A stretch of 43,566 bases of DNA from Rubrivivax sp. (GCA_021298085.1 JAJTDE010000016.1:1-43566), one strand, 5' to 3'. Positions 8,064 through 15,941 are shown, counted from the first letter of the stretch. Translations and numbers: made by a program. Notes: a model not told the origin generated them from the sequence alone.

Positions 8064-9092
8064 TTACCGCCCGCCACGCACCATCGCCATCACCTGCTGG
8101 GCATCCAGCGTGCGTGCCCGCTCCTGGATGGCCGGGAGGTGCTGCTGGTACAGGCCTTGCGCCTGCTGCGCAATGTCCTGGTAGGTGCTCTTGAGCAACT
8201 GCGCGGAGAACGTGCGCCCACCGGCGTAGTAGCGCTTGGCCAGATGCCCCAGCGCGTAGGTGGACACAAAACTCATGCCCGAGCTCACCGCCTGGCGGCC
8301 CACTCCCCCGATGACGCTGCCCAGCATGCCGCCGAGTGCGCCCGACGAACGCCCGGCACCCATGCGCTGAAGCACGCCCGTCAGCAGCTTGCGCCCCGCC
8401 TGCTCCAGGTACTGAGACGTCAGTCCCACCCCAGCCGTGGCCAGAAAATCCTTGATGTGGCCACTGTCGAGCTCATAGCCATGGGACTTGCCGATCTGGT
8501 AGACCAGGCGCATCTGCAACGGGATGATGGCCATGGTCGACAGCGATTCCGGCAGCAGCTCCAGCGCGCCATTGAGGATGGCGGCCTGCAGGATCTGCTT
8601 GTCCAGCGCCACCGAGTCCGGGCCGGCAGGCCTCGCCGGCTCAGGGGCCAGCGTTGGCAACGCACTGGCCGCCACACCGGCGCCAGCCGCTGTGGCCACT
8701 GCGGGCGCAGCATCGGCCCAGCCTGACGCCTGTGCGCTGAACGCCTCGGCCTGGCCGCCGTCAAGGGCCAGGCGGCGCTGCAAGTCCGCCAGGAAAGCCT
8801 GTTCAGGGGCTGAGCGGGTACCGTCGGCTTCGCACACACACAAGGCCATTTCGTAGGCCAACTGCCGCGCATCGGCTGACAGCAGCTCAGGCACCAGGGA
8901 GTCCAGCGTGACCCGCTTCATCAGGATGTCCTGCAGCAGCAGCGGCATGCCCACCGATGCGTCGGCCGACAGCCCCTCGGCTATCTGACGCAGCTGCGCG
9001 CGTTCACGCTCGTGTTTCTGGCCATCACTGAATGCGGCCAGCACGGCCACACCCAGCACGGCACGGGTTTCTGCGGTCTGCATGCTTTGCAT
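8064..9092 (-). CDS. TerB-like / DUF697-like two-domain protein
   Basis: A 342-residue protein. The N-terminal part (about residues 8-120, beginning ETRAVLGVAVLAAFSDGQKH) resembles the helical TerB/tellurite-resistance-B fold. An Ala/Pro linker follows. The C-terminal half (about 165-340) has an amphipathic, glycine-rich region with TAGVGLTSQYLEQAGRKLL and GALGGMLGSVIGGVGRQAV, resembling the DUF697/YcjF domain often fused to GTPases. Here no GTPase motif is present. ATG 9092 has CGGAG seven bases upstream, so it is preferred to 9083. A small membrane protein lies 58 bp upstream on the same strand and may be co-transcribed. The role is unknown; membrane-stress association is only a guess from the domains. 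Confidence 0.7.
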   Translation of the reverse strand: MQSMQTAETRAVLGVAVLAAFSDGQKHERERAQLRQIAEGLSADASVGMPLLLQDILMKRVTLDSLVPELLSADARQLAYEMALCVCEADGTRSAPEQAFLADLQRRLALDGGQAEAFSAQASGWADAAPAVATAAGAGVAASALPTLAPEPARPAGPDSVALDKQILQAAILNGALELLPESLSTMAIIPLQMRLVYQIGKSHGYELDSGHIKDFLATAGVGLTSQYLEQAGRKLLTGVLQRMGAGRSSGALGGMLGSVIGGVGRQAVSSGMSFVSTYALGHLAKRYYAGGRTFSAQLLKSTYQDIAQQAQGLYQQHLPAIQERARTLDAQQVMAMVRGGR

Positions 9093-9150
9093 CACACGGC
9101 TCCGATCAAGGCAAGGGTGCGGGCACCCGGGTGTTTCAGGTGCGGCGTCA

Positions 9151-9564
9151 TCACGCAGCCCGCGCCGGCGCGCCACCGGTCGGGGGCTGCCCACTGCGGC
9201 TGAGCCGGCCCCAAGCCAGGTAGGCCAGCACGCCCAGCAGCAGCAGCAAGGCCATGCCCAGACCCCAGGTGATCCAGACGACGGGCACCAGCCAGCCCAC
9301 CACCTGGCCAACCCCTGGCCACCACTGCTGCAGCATGTCGACCGCCGTGACCAGGGCCGCCTGAACGGCCATCAGCCAGCCCAGGTCCAGCCCCTGGACC
9401 AGCCAGGTCGGCAGCTGCCAGCTGCCCATGGCCGCAGCCAGATCGCCAGCCGAGCCCGACGCGAGCGCCCCGGCCGCCCATTGGAGCCCACCGGCCGTCA
9501 GGGCCGCCAGGCCTGTCCACAGCAGGCCCAGCAGGGCAAACACCACCACGATCACCAGTTTCAT
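9151..9564 (-). CDS. Small multi-pass membrane protein, unknown function
   Basis: A 137-residue protein with three to four hydrophobic helices: residues about 2-25, a central amphipathic part with many tryptophans (GSWQLPTWLVQGLDLGWLM), and a C-terminal pair ending in TWGLGMALLLLLGVLAYLAW. The C-terminus is short and basic to polar. I do not recognise the family. It precedes the TerB/DUF697-like gene in the same direction, suggesting a two-gene unit in which this supplies a membrane anchor. The start at 9564 is the first ATG and opens straight into a hydrophobic segment. Confidence 0.65.
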   Translation of the reverse strand: MKLVIVVVFALLGLLWTGLAALTAGGLQWAAGALASGSAGDLAAAMGSWQLPTWLVQGLDLGWLMAVQAALVTAVDMLQQWWPGVGQVVGWLVPVVWITWGLGMALLLLLGVLAYLAWGRLSRSGQPPTGGAPARAA

Positions 9565-9818
9565 GATTCACCACTCCACATCAGGCCAGCCCTTGCGCGG
9601 CATTGCGCCGATTCGCCTTGCACCCTGGCAAGACCCCCGGCACGGCACAAGGTTCCGCCCAACACTATGGCCCGTGAACACTCCAATCTGGCGGGCGCCG
9701 GCCGATGCCCTGGTGATGAGCGGGGCTCTGGCACCAGACAAGCCCTTGGCGGGCCCAGCCCGCAGCCGCACGGAACGAGGCAACATCGAGGCCCCACAGG
9801 CCACCGGGAACACAGCCC

Positions 9819-10637
9819 ATGCCCCGTTTTGCCGCCAACTTGAGCATGCTCTACCCGGAGCACCCCTTCATGGACCGCTTTGCCGCCGCCGCCAGCGACG
9901 GCTTTACCGCGGTGGAGTACCTGTTTCCCTACACCTGGGAAGCACACGTACTGGCCCAACGCCTGGCTGATCATGGCCTGCAGCAGGTGCTGTTCAATGC
10001 ACCCCCTGGCGATTGGGACGCGGGTGAACGTGGCCTGGCCTGCGTGCCTGGGCGTCGTGATGAATTCCGCCGCGGCGTGCTGCAGGCGCTTGATTACGCC
10101 GTCACGCTGGGATGCCCGCGGGTGCATGTACTGGCGGGTATAGCCCCCACTGGCGTCGAACACTCGCTGCTGCAGGCCACCTACGAGGCCAACCTGGCCT
10201 GGGCCGCCGACATCGCCGCTAGCGCTGGGCGTGACCTGCTCATCGAGCCCATCAACCCGCGCGACATCCCCGGCTACTTCCTGAACCGCCAGGACGCTGC
10301 CCACCGCACCGTCCAGGCCATCGGCCACCCACGGCTCAAGGTGCAGATGGACCTCTACCACTGCCAGATCGTCGAAGGCGACGTGGCCAGTAAGCTGCGC
10401 CAGTACCTGCCCACCGGCCGTGTGGGGCACTTGCAGATCGCCGGGGTGCCTGACCGGCATGAACCTGACGTCGGCGAGCTGCACTACCCCTACCTGTTCA
10501 CCGTCATCGACGGGCTGACCGCGGCCGGGCAGTGGGACGGCTGGATCGGCTGTGAATACCGCCCCGCGCACGGTTCCGAACCCGGCGGGACATCGGCGGG
10601 GCTGGCATGGTGGAGGCGGTGGCGGGAGCGAGATTAG
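9819..10637 (+). CDS. otnI: 2-oxo-tetronate/hydroxypyruvate isomerase family (OtnI/Hyi-like)
   Basis: A 272-residue TIM-barrel isomerase. Family members interconvert hydroxypyruvate and tartronate semialdehyde (Hyi) or act on 2-oxo-tetronates (OtnI). Metal and catalytic residues are visible: Glu143 in [15 protein letters not shown], Asp178 and His181 in MDLYHCQ, Gln207 in [15 protein letters not shown] and Glu246 in CEYRP. The N-terminus, FAANLSMLY, is typical. No partner genes (kinase, dehydrogenase, glyoxylate carboligase) flank it, so the substrate is not decided by context and the symbol is tentative. The C-terminus ends in an Arg/Trp-rich tail slightly beyond the family core. Confidence 0.85.
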   Translation: MPRFAANLSMLYPEHPFMDRFAAAASDGFTAVEYLFPYTWEAHVLAQRLADHGLQQVLFNAPPGDWDAGERGLACVPGRRDEFRRGVLQALDYAVTLGCPRVHVLAGIAPTGVEHSLLQATYEANLAWAADIAASAGRDLLIEPINPRDIPGYFLNRQDAAHRTVQAIGHPRLKVQMDLYHCQIVEGDVASKLRQYLPTGRVGHLQIAGVPDRHEPDVGELHYPYLFTVIDGLTAAGQWDGWIGCEYRPAHGSEPGGTSAGLAWWRRWRERD

Positions 10638-11140
10638 CGGGCACGCCGGCGTCGCGCGCAGTCCTGCTTGACCAAATCGATGTGTTGGTGAACACGTGTC
10701 TGTGCGATCGACACCCGTTGAGATCAGTCTGCTGCACAGCTGACGTTCGGCAGCACCAGCATTCGGCGAGGAGGGGACGAGCGCAGGCCGCCGAGGCAAT
10801 GACCCTGGCGCCTGAGGTCAGACAAGGACTGAGCGAGGGGTGCGCCACAGCGGGGTCAGACGCGTCAGAGTTGCTGCAACTGACCCGGATGCGCGCCAGA
10901 GTTATTGCTTCGCTCTTCTGGGCGCTGCGCGAGCATCCCCTCGATCACCATCTGGGCCTCACTTCAGGAGGCACGCTGGGCAGCGCAAGCGATGGCGGCG
11001 CGGCGCGCCTGGCGAGGGCGAGGCGCTGTTCACGATCGACGGTGACGATCGCAACGCTCGCTATCGCCGCCTTGACACGCCTGCAGCAGCACGGTGAGCG
11101 GCTGCGAAGCGGGATCGGGGTCGACGACAAACAGCAATCG
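10638..11140. other. About 500-bp region without a supportable gene
   Basis: Open frames exist on both strands but none shows a recognisable domain, a ribosome site or a plausible composition; they are Arg/Ala/Cys-rich with scattered starts. One minus-strand stretch near 10905-10970 reads EAQMVIEGMLAQRPEER, which looks protein-like but stops soon after, and could be a worn gene remnant. No terminal repeats or transposase motif were found. It separates the isomerase from the IclR-controlled cassette and may mark an old insertion junction. Confidence 0.4.
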
Positions 11141-11929
11141 CTACGCTGCCCCACGGCCAAGCGTGCGCGCCAGCGTCGCTACCTGACGCTGCAGATCGGC
11201 CGCCACCTGCTGCCTGCGGGCCTCGTCCAGGCGTGAAGACACCGCTGCCACGCTGATGGCAGCGATGGGAGCGTGGGCCGGAAAGGCTACACCCAGGGCA
11301 GCCGTGCCGGGGTAGACCGCGCCATCCAGGAAAGCAAAGCCGCGCGCGCGGCCTTCGTGCACGGCGGCGCGCACCCGCTCTGCCGTCAACGTCGAGAGTT
11401 TGGGGTAGCGCTGCGCATGGGCCTCGATGATCTCGTCGGCTTCGGCTGCCGGCAAGGCGCACAGGATGGCGAGCCCGCCAGCGCCAACGCCCAGCGGCCT
11501 GCGGATGCCGACATCCAGCGTCAGCGCTTTGATCGGATAGTCGCCTAATGCCCGTGATGAACAAATGGCCTCGAGGCCGCGGCGCTCACTCAGGTAGACC
11601 GTGTCCTGGGTGCTTTCCGCCAGCGCGGCCAACGTGTCGGCGCAGCGTTCGGCCAGGTCAAAGCGCGGGCGGGCGAGCAGGCCCAATTCGTAGAGCAAAG
11701 GGCCGAGCGCATATTTTCGCGTCAGCGGATGGCGCTCGACCATGCCTTCGACTTCCAGCCTTTGCAGCATGCGAAAGCAGGTTGAACTGGGCAGGCCGGT
11801 GGCAGCCGTCACGTCGCCCAGGCGCATGCCTGCGCGGCCGCGCGAGGCCACGACGCGCAGCATGCCCACCACGCGCTCGATGCTCTGCGTGCCGCCCGGC
11901 AAGGGGGCTGACGCTTGGCGGCGGGTCAA
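11141..11929 (-). CDS. IclR family transcriptional regulator
   Basis: IclR proteins pair an N-terminal winged helix with a C-terminal effector domain and often control catabolic operons. The winged helix is at TQSIERVVGMLRVVASRGRA through ATGLPSSTCFRMLQRLEVEG. The effector domain follows, with GLEAICSSRALGDYPIKAL and a conserved GVGAGGLAILCALP stretch. The open frame runs up to an ATG at 12079, but that ATG lies inside a palindrome just before the divergent gene and adds about 50 atypical residues. I prefer TTG 11929, which gives 262 residues, the usual family size, and leaves room for a promoter. GTG 11974 is another option. It likely regulates the divergent cassette. Confidence 0.85.
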   Translation of the reverse strand: MTRRQASAPLPGGTQSIERVVGMLRVVASRGRAGMRLGDVTAATGLPSSTCFRMLQRLEVEGMVERHPLTRKYALGPLLYELGLLARPRFDLAERCADTLAALAESTQDTVYLSERRGLEAICSSRALGDYPIKALTLDVGIRRPLGVGAGGLAILCALPAAEADEIIEAHAQRYPKLSTLTAERVRAAVHEGRARGFAFLDGAVYPGTAALGVAFPAHAPIAAISVAAVSSRLDEARRQQVAADLQRQVATLARTLGRGAA

Positions 11930-11967
11930 GGCGCGGGCCTGTCGGCAGCGGCGCGGCGCTGTTGCAA

Positions 11968-11984
11968 TTGCCACGATATGGCAA
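11968..11984. promoter_or_regulatory. Putative IclR operator, copy 1
   Basis: TTGCCACGATATGGCAA is a palindrome with perfect 6-bp arms (TTGCCA / TGGCAA). It lies about 40-55 bp upstream of the preferred IclR start (TTG 11929), where a repressor or autoregulatory site would be expected. A close relative lies 102 bp away before the divergent aconitase-family gene. Confidence 0.6.
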
Positions 11985-12069
11985 ATATTCGGGAAAGCAC
12001 GCGGGTTGATGCGGCACACATGGCTTTCAATGCCTGGAGTCAGATACCGATGGTCGCTGAACATCAGCG

Positions 12070-12086
12070 TTGCCACCATATGGAAA
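12070..12086. promoter_or_regulatory. Putative IclR operator, copy 2
   Basis: TTGCCACCATATGGAAA matches copy 1 at 14 of 17 positions and ends 26 bp before the ATG of the aconitase-family large subunit (12113). Its position suits direct control of the catabolic cassette. It also overlaps the upstream-most ATG (12079) of the IclR frame, which argues against that ATG being used. Confidence 0.6.
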
Positions 12087-12112
12087 TTTTAGCAGCCCGC
12101 CCTCCGCAAACG

Positions 12113-13378
12113 ATGACCGAGAAGATCCTGGCTCGCGCCTGCGGTCGCAGCTTCGTGCAGCCGGGCGACGAGATCGAGGCCAGGCCCGATTTCGTCATCA
12201 GCTACGACTTCCCCGGTTACACCGATGTCTTCTTCCGCGAGACGCGCGAAGAGCTGGGTGTCGAGAAAGTGTCGAAGCCAGAACGCTTCGTGCTCTTCAT
12301 CGACCACATGGTGCCAGCAGCCACGCCCAAGGAAGAAGAGCTTCACAAGGTCACGCGCGCCTGGGGCGCGGCGCAAGGGGTGCCGGTGCACGAGCGCAAG
12401 GGCATCGGGCATCAGGTGTCGGCCGAGATGGGTTATGCCACGCCGGGCGCGTTCATCGTGCACTTCGATGGCCATGTCAGTCAGCTCGGCGCGCTGGGCG
12501 CCTACGCATTCGGTGCGCGCAAGGGCGTGCTTGAAGCCTACGCCTCAACCACGATGGCGATCGCCGTGCCGCCCACCGTGAAGATCATCATCACCGGCAG
12601 CCTGCAGCCCGGCGTGATGGCACGTGATGTGTTCCACCACCTGGTGCGCGTGATGGGGCCCGCATCCTGCGCCTTCAAGGCCGTTGAACTCGCCGGGCCG
12701 GTAATCGACGCCATGAGTATCGAAGGCCGGCAGACGGTCTGCGGCCAGGCCATGTTCCTGGGCGCCAACACGATGCTGATCGCGCCCGACGCCAAGACGC
12801 TGGCATACATGCAAGGCCGCGCCAAGCTCGACCTGGCGCCCGTCTACCCCGATGCCGACGCCGTCTATGAACGCGTCGTGACGGTCGATGTCTCGGCGCT
12901 CGAGCCCATCGTCGTGGTGCCGCCCAGCCCCGCCAACACGCGCAACCTCACCGACTACCTGGGCCTGGAAGTGCACACCGGCTACCTCGGTTCTTGCGCC
13001 AGCGGGCGGCTCGAAGATCTGCGCGCCGCCGCCGACGTGCTGCGCGGGCGCCAGGTGAAACCGGGCTTCCAGCTGCACGTCGTGCCGACCTCGCAGGCGA
13101 TCATGGCGCAGGCGGCTCGCGAAGGGCTGATCGCGTGCCTGGTGGAGGCAGGCGCCTTCATCAGCTCGCCGACCTGCGACTACTGCTACGGCCGCATCGC
13201 GACCATGGCCGACGGCCAGCGCGCGGTATCCACCGGCACGCTCAATACGCCCGGCCGCATGGGCAGTGTCGACAGCGAGATCTACATCTGCAACGCTGCC
13301 GTGGTGGCCGCGTCGGCCATCGAAGGCCGCATCGCCGATCCGCGGCCCTACTTGGCCGCAGCGGTGGCGCTGTCATGA
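12113..13378 (+). CDS. Aconitase-family hydro-lyase, large subunit (LeuC/DmdA-like)
   Basis: A 421-residue [4Fe-4S] dehydratase subunit of the aconitase/3-isopropylmalate dehydratase superfamily, of the short separate-subunit type. The cluster ligands are all present: Cys295 in GSCASGRLEDLR, and Cys355 and Cys358 in TCDYCYG. ATP is not used; the reaction is (de)hydration of a hydroxy-di- or tricarboxylate. The gene is not in a leucine operon. It overlaps the small subunit gene and is followed by a carbon-carbon lyase and a carboxylate receptor, which favours a catabolic substrate such as dimethylmaleate or a methyl-substituted malate. ATG 12113 is chosen over an in-frame start at 11915 that would run through both operators. 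Confidence 0.88.
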   Translation: MTEKILARACGRSFVQPGDEIEARPDFVISYDFPGYTDVFFRETREELGVEKVSKPERFVLFIDHMVPAATPKEEELHKVTRAWGAAQGVPVHERKGIGHQVSAEMGYATPGAFIVHFDGHVSQLGALGAYAFGARKGVLEAYASTTMAIAVPPTVKIIITGSLQPGVMARDVFHHLVRVMGPASCAFKAVELAGPVIDAMSIEGRQTVCGQAMFLGANTMLIAPDAKTLAYMQGRAKLDLAPVYPDADAVYERVVTVDVSALEPIVVVPPSPANTRNLTDYLGLEVHTGYLGSCASGRLEDLRAAADVLRGRQVKPGFQLHVVPTSQAIMAQAAREGLIACLVEAGAFISSPTCDYCYGRIATMADGQRAVSTGTLNTPGRMGSVDSEIYICNAAVVAASAIEGRIADPRPYLAAAVALS

Positions 13379-13902
13379 GCCTGCCCAGCTTGCGTGGTCG
13401 CGTGGCCTGGGTCTACGACGAGGACGACTACGACATCGACCTCATCATCGGCGTGCGCAACATCAAGATCACCGATGTTAAGGAACTTGCTGCGCTGGTG
13501 ATGGCCGACCGCGAACCGGGTTTCGCCAGCACCGTGCGCCCGGGCGACCTGCTGGTAGGCGGGCGCAACTTCGGCTACGGGCATCCGCACTACCCGGCGA
13601 TGCGCGCGATGCGCCATCTGGGTATTGCCGGCGTGGTGGCTGAATCGTTTTCGCCGGGCTTCCATCGTGGCGAGATCAGCATGGGTTTTCCGCTCGCCAC
13701 CTGCCCCGGCATCCTGGCCTTTGCCAAGCGAGGCGACGAGATCAAAGTCGATTGGGCAGCTGGCCAGGTGCTCCACCTGGGCAACGGGCAGGTGCTGCCA
13801 CTGCAGCCGCTGTCGGCCGCCGAGCGACAGACGCTGCAGGCCGGCGGGCTGGTTCCCTACCTCAAGCAACGTCTGGCACTCAAGCCGGGAGCGCAACCAT
13901 GA
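13375..13902 (+). CDS. Aconitase-family hydro-lyase, small subunit (LeuD/DmdB-like)
   Basis: A 175-residue swivel-domain subunit that partners the large subunit just upstream; ATGA overlaps join the three genes. The fold signature GGRNFGYGHPHYPA occupies residues 62-75. In ordinary LeuD/aconitase the matching segment is G-x-N-F-G-C-G-S-S-R-E-H-A, whose serine and arginine take part in catalysis and substrate binding. Here SSRE reads His70-Pro71-His72-Tyr73. The N-terminal loop (DEDDYDIDLIIG) is also unlike that of leucine enzymes. Pairing with the large subunit is well supported; the changed active site suggests an unusual substrate. Confidence 0.85.
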   Translation: MSLPSLRGRVAWVYDEDDYDIDLIIGVRNIKITDVKELAALVMADREPGFASTVRPGDLLVGGRNFGYGHPHYPAMRAMRHLGIAGVVAESFSPGFHRGEISMGFPLATCPGILAFAKRGDEIKVDWAAGQVLHLGNGQVLPLQPLSAAERQTLQAGGLVPYLKQRLALKPGAQP

Positions 13903-14783
13903 ATGAACAGCGTCAGTGGATCAAGCGCCGCATCGCCAGTGGCTCGACCGTCTGGTTTGCCGGCGCGCAGGATGCACTGTCGGCGCTGCTGGTCGACCAG
14001 TCGGCGTTTGACGGCGTCTTCACCACCGGCTTCGGCATCTCGGCTGCGCTGCTAGGCCAACCCGACATGGAGCTGTACACGCTCAGCGAAAACGTGCGCG
14101 TGGTCGACCACGTCGCCAACGTGGTCAGCAAGCCCATCTTTGCCGATGCCGACACCGGCTACGGCAACGTGCTCAACGTCGCGCGCACCGTGCGCGCCTT
14201 CGAAAAAGCCGGCGTGGCCGCGCTTTCGTTGGAAGACCAGGTGAGCCCCAAACGCTGCCCGGCTGCGACGTCGGCGCCAATGACCCTGAGCGTCGCCGAG
14301 GCGGTGGCCAAGATCCGCGCCGCCGTAGACGCGCGCCGCGACCCCGACCTGCTGATCGTTGCACGCACCGATGTCGCCGACGCTCAAGAGGCGATGGACC
14401 GCGCCGCACGTTATGCCGAAGCCGGCGCTGATCTGATCCAACCCATCTCGCGCACCTTCAGTTCACATGCCGACCTGGTCCGGCTGCGTGAAACCTGCGG
14501 ACGGCCGTTGTCGCTGCAGTTGATGGAGGGCACCTGGATGGCGATGCTGGACCGCCAGCAGATCGAATCGGTGGCCGCTTTTGCGAGCTACCCCATCGTC
14601 TCGCTGTTCACCATCGTGCATGCGCTGCAGACCAATCTGGCGGCGCTGGCACAGCGCTGTGGCCAGCCCATGGGCGACCTGCCGTGCCCGCGCGCCACGA
14701 TGGCAGACTTCAAGCACCTGATCGGCTGGCATCAGCTCGAACAGCGCCAGGCTGAACTCGAGCTCGGCCGGCCTCCAGTGTGA
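13899..14783 (+). CDS. Isocitrate lyase/PEP mutase family lyase (2,3-dimethylmalate lyase-like)
   Basis: A 294-residue TIM-barrel enzyme of the superfamily containing methylisocitrate lyase, oxaloacetate decarboxylase and 2,3-dimethylmalate lyase. Magnesium-site and active-loop motifs are visible: FADADTGYGN (81-90; Asp83, Asp85), LEDQ (111-114), and PKRC (117-120) with the likely general-acid Cys120. ARTD (155-158) also matches. The loop reads KRCPA rather than the KRCGH of methylisocitrate lyase, so the substrate probably differs from methylisocitrate. It starts within the small-subunit stop (ATGA). With the two upstream dehydratase subunits it would hydrate an unsaturated diacid and then cleave the product to pyruvate plus a second acid. 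Confidence 0.85.
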   Translation: MNEQRQWIKRRIASGSTVWFAGAQDALSALLVDQSAFDGVFTTGFGISAALLGQPDMELYTLSENVRVVDHVANVVSKPIFADADTGYGNVLNVARTVRAFEKAGVAALSLEDQVSPKRCPAATSAPMTLSVAEAVAKIRAAVDARRDPDLLIVARTDVADAQEAMDRAARYAEAGADLIQPISRTFSSHADLVRLRETCGRPLSLQLMEGTWMAMLDRQQIESVAAFASYPIVSLFTIVHALQTNLAALAQRCGQPMGDLPCPRATMADFKHLIGWHQLEQRQAELELGRPPV

Positions 14784-14859
14784 GCGGCGGCGCGCCCGCC
14801 TGGCCTGAAACCCGCGACCCCTGATCCGAACCCAACCCTACAACTCCCAGGAGACCTGC

Positions 14860-15849
14860 ATGTCCTTCACCCGCCGCCTCGCCGGTATTACCGTCTTCGG
14901 CACTGCCCTGATCGCCAGCCTGCCCGTACTGGCCCAGCCAGCGGCCTTTCCCAGCAAACCCATACGCATCATCGTGCCGTACCCGGCTGGCGGCGCCACC
15001 GACGTCTCGTCGCGCATGGTGGCAGCACGGCTGCAGGAAGAGCTGAAGCAGAACGTTATCGTCGACAACCGCCCTGGCGCCAGCGGCAACCTGGGCATGG
15101 TGGCCCTGCTGCAGGCCCCGGCCGATGGCTACACGATGGCGATGAGCCTGACCGGCATGCTGTCCATCAACCCGACCACTTACTCCAAGGCGGGCTTCAC
15201 GGCCGCCGACGTGCTGCCGGTAGCACGTGTCATGCTGGCGCCACTGATGCTGGTAGTGCCGGCAGATTCGCCCTGGAAGACGGTGCAAGACCTGGCCACG
15301 GCCGGCAAGGCGGCCGGCAAGGGCGGCTTGCCCTATGGTTCCACGGGCGCAGGCGGCATCTCGCACGTAGCTTCTGAGCTCGTGAATGCGGCTGCCAACG
15401 GCAATTACACCCATGTGCCTTACCGCGGCGGTGCACCGCTGGTGCAGGCTCTGCTGACGAACGAGGTGCGCTGGGGCCTGCTCGGCACGGCCGATGCGCG
15501 CGCACAGATCCAGGCAGGCAAGCTCAAGGCGCTGGGCCAGCTGCGCGCCACACGGTCCGAGCTCTGGCCCGACGTGCCCACGCTCACCGAACAAGGCCTG
15601 CGCGGTGGCGTGGACTTCGACATGTGGTTCGGCCTCGTTGTCCCCGCCAAGACGCCGCCTGCCGTCGTGACGCTGCTTAACCAGAAGGTGGCGCAGATCG
15701 TTGCCGAGCCCGAGTTCCGCCGCCGCCTGAACGAAATCGGTGGTGTACCGCCCACCGGCAACAGCATCGAGGCCTTCAACGAGGTCATCCAGCGTGAGCT
15801 GGCGATTCTGCCCAAGACGGCCCTGGAGCTGGGATTGAAACTGGACTGA
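14860..15849 (+). CDS. Bug/TctC family tricarboxylate-type binding receptor
   Basis: A 329-residue periplasmic receptor. A signal peptide spans about residues 1-25 (cleavage near LPVLAQ), and the family hallmarks follow: FPSKPIRIIVPYPAGG, VIVDNRPGASGNLG and PYGSTGAGG. Such proteins bind carboxylates and feed a tripartite tricarboxylate transporter. No TctA/TctB membrane subunits are in the window, so it must either share a distant transporter or act in sensing. It is the last gene of the IclR cassette, 76 bp after the lyase, with a good CAGGAGA ribosome site. The likely ligand is the diacid processed by the three upstream enzymes. Confidence 0.9.
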   Translation: MSFTRRLAGITVFGTALIASLPVLAQPAAFPSKPIRIIVPYPAGGATDVSSRMVAARLQEELKQNVIVDNRPGASGNLGMVALLQAPADGYTMAMSLTGMLSINPTTYSKAGFTAADVLPVARVMLAPLMLVVPADSPWKTVQDLATAGKAAGKGGLPYGSTGAGGISHVASELVNAAANGNYTHVPYRGGAPLVQALLTNEVRWGLLGTADARAQIQAGKLKALGQLRATRSELWPDVPTLTEQGLRGGVDFDMWFGLVVPAKTPPAVVTLLNQKVAQIVAEPEFRRRLNEIGGVPPTGNSIEAFNEVIQRELAILPKTALELGLKLD

Positions 15850-15903
15850 GGCTTTGCGAGCGGAAGGCACCGAGCCCGGTGGGTGTGTGGGGCGGCTGCT
15901 CGA

Positions 15904-15918
15904 GCCTGCGGGGCAGGC
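15904..15918 (+). terminator. Terminator-like hairpin after the TctC gene
   Basis: GCCTGC-GGG-GCAGGC forms a 6-bp stem with a 3-nt loop 55 bp after the TctC-type gene. It is followed directly by a G-rich tract (15921-15941). No T-run follows, so the termination role is tentative. Confidence 0.35.
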
Positions 15919-15920
15919 AG

Positions 15921-15941
15921 TTGGGTTGGGTTGGGTTGGGG
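15921..15941 (+). repeat. TTGGG tandem repeat, potential G-quadruplex
   Basis: Four head-to-tail TTGGG units followed by one extra G give four G-tracts (15923-25, 15928-30, 15933-35, 15938-41) separated by TT. This is the canonical intramolecular G-quadruplex pattern with two-base loops. It lies 72 bp after the TctC-type gene and about 185 bp before the convergent lipoprotein gene, in non-coding DNA. Confidence 0.6.

Noticed and set aside
10607..11236. Rightward 209-codon frame overlapping the isomerase end and IclR end
   Set aside because: No domain, no ribosome site, overlaps two good genes, and its composition is typical of random GC-rich frames.
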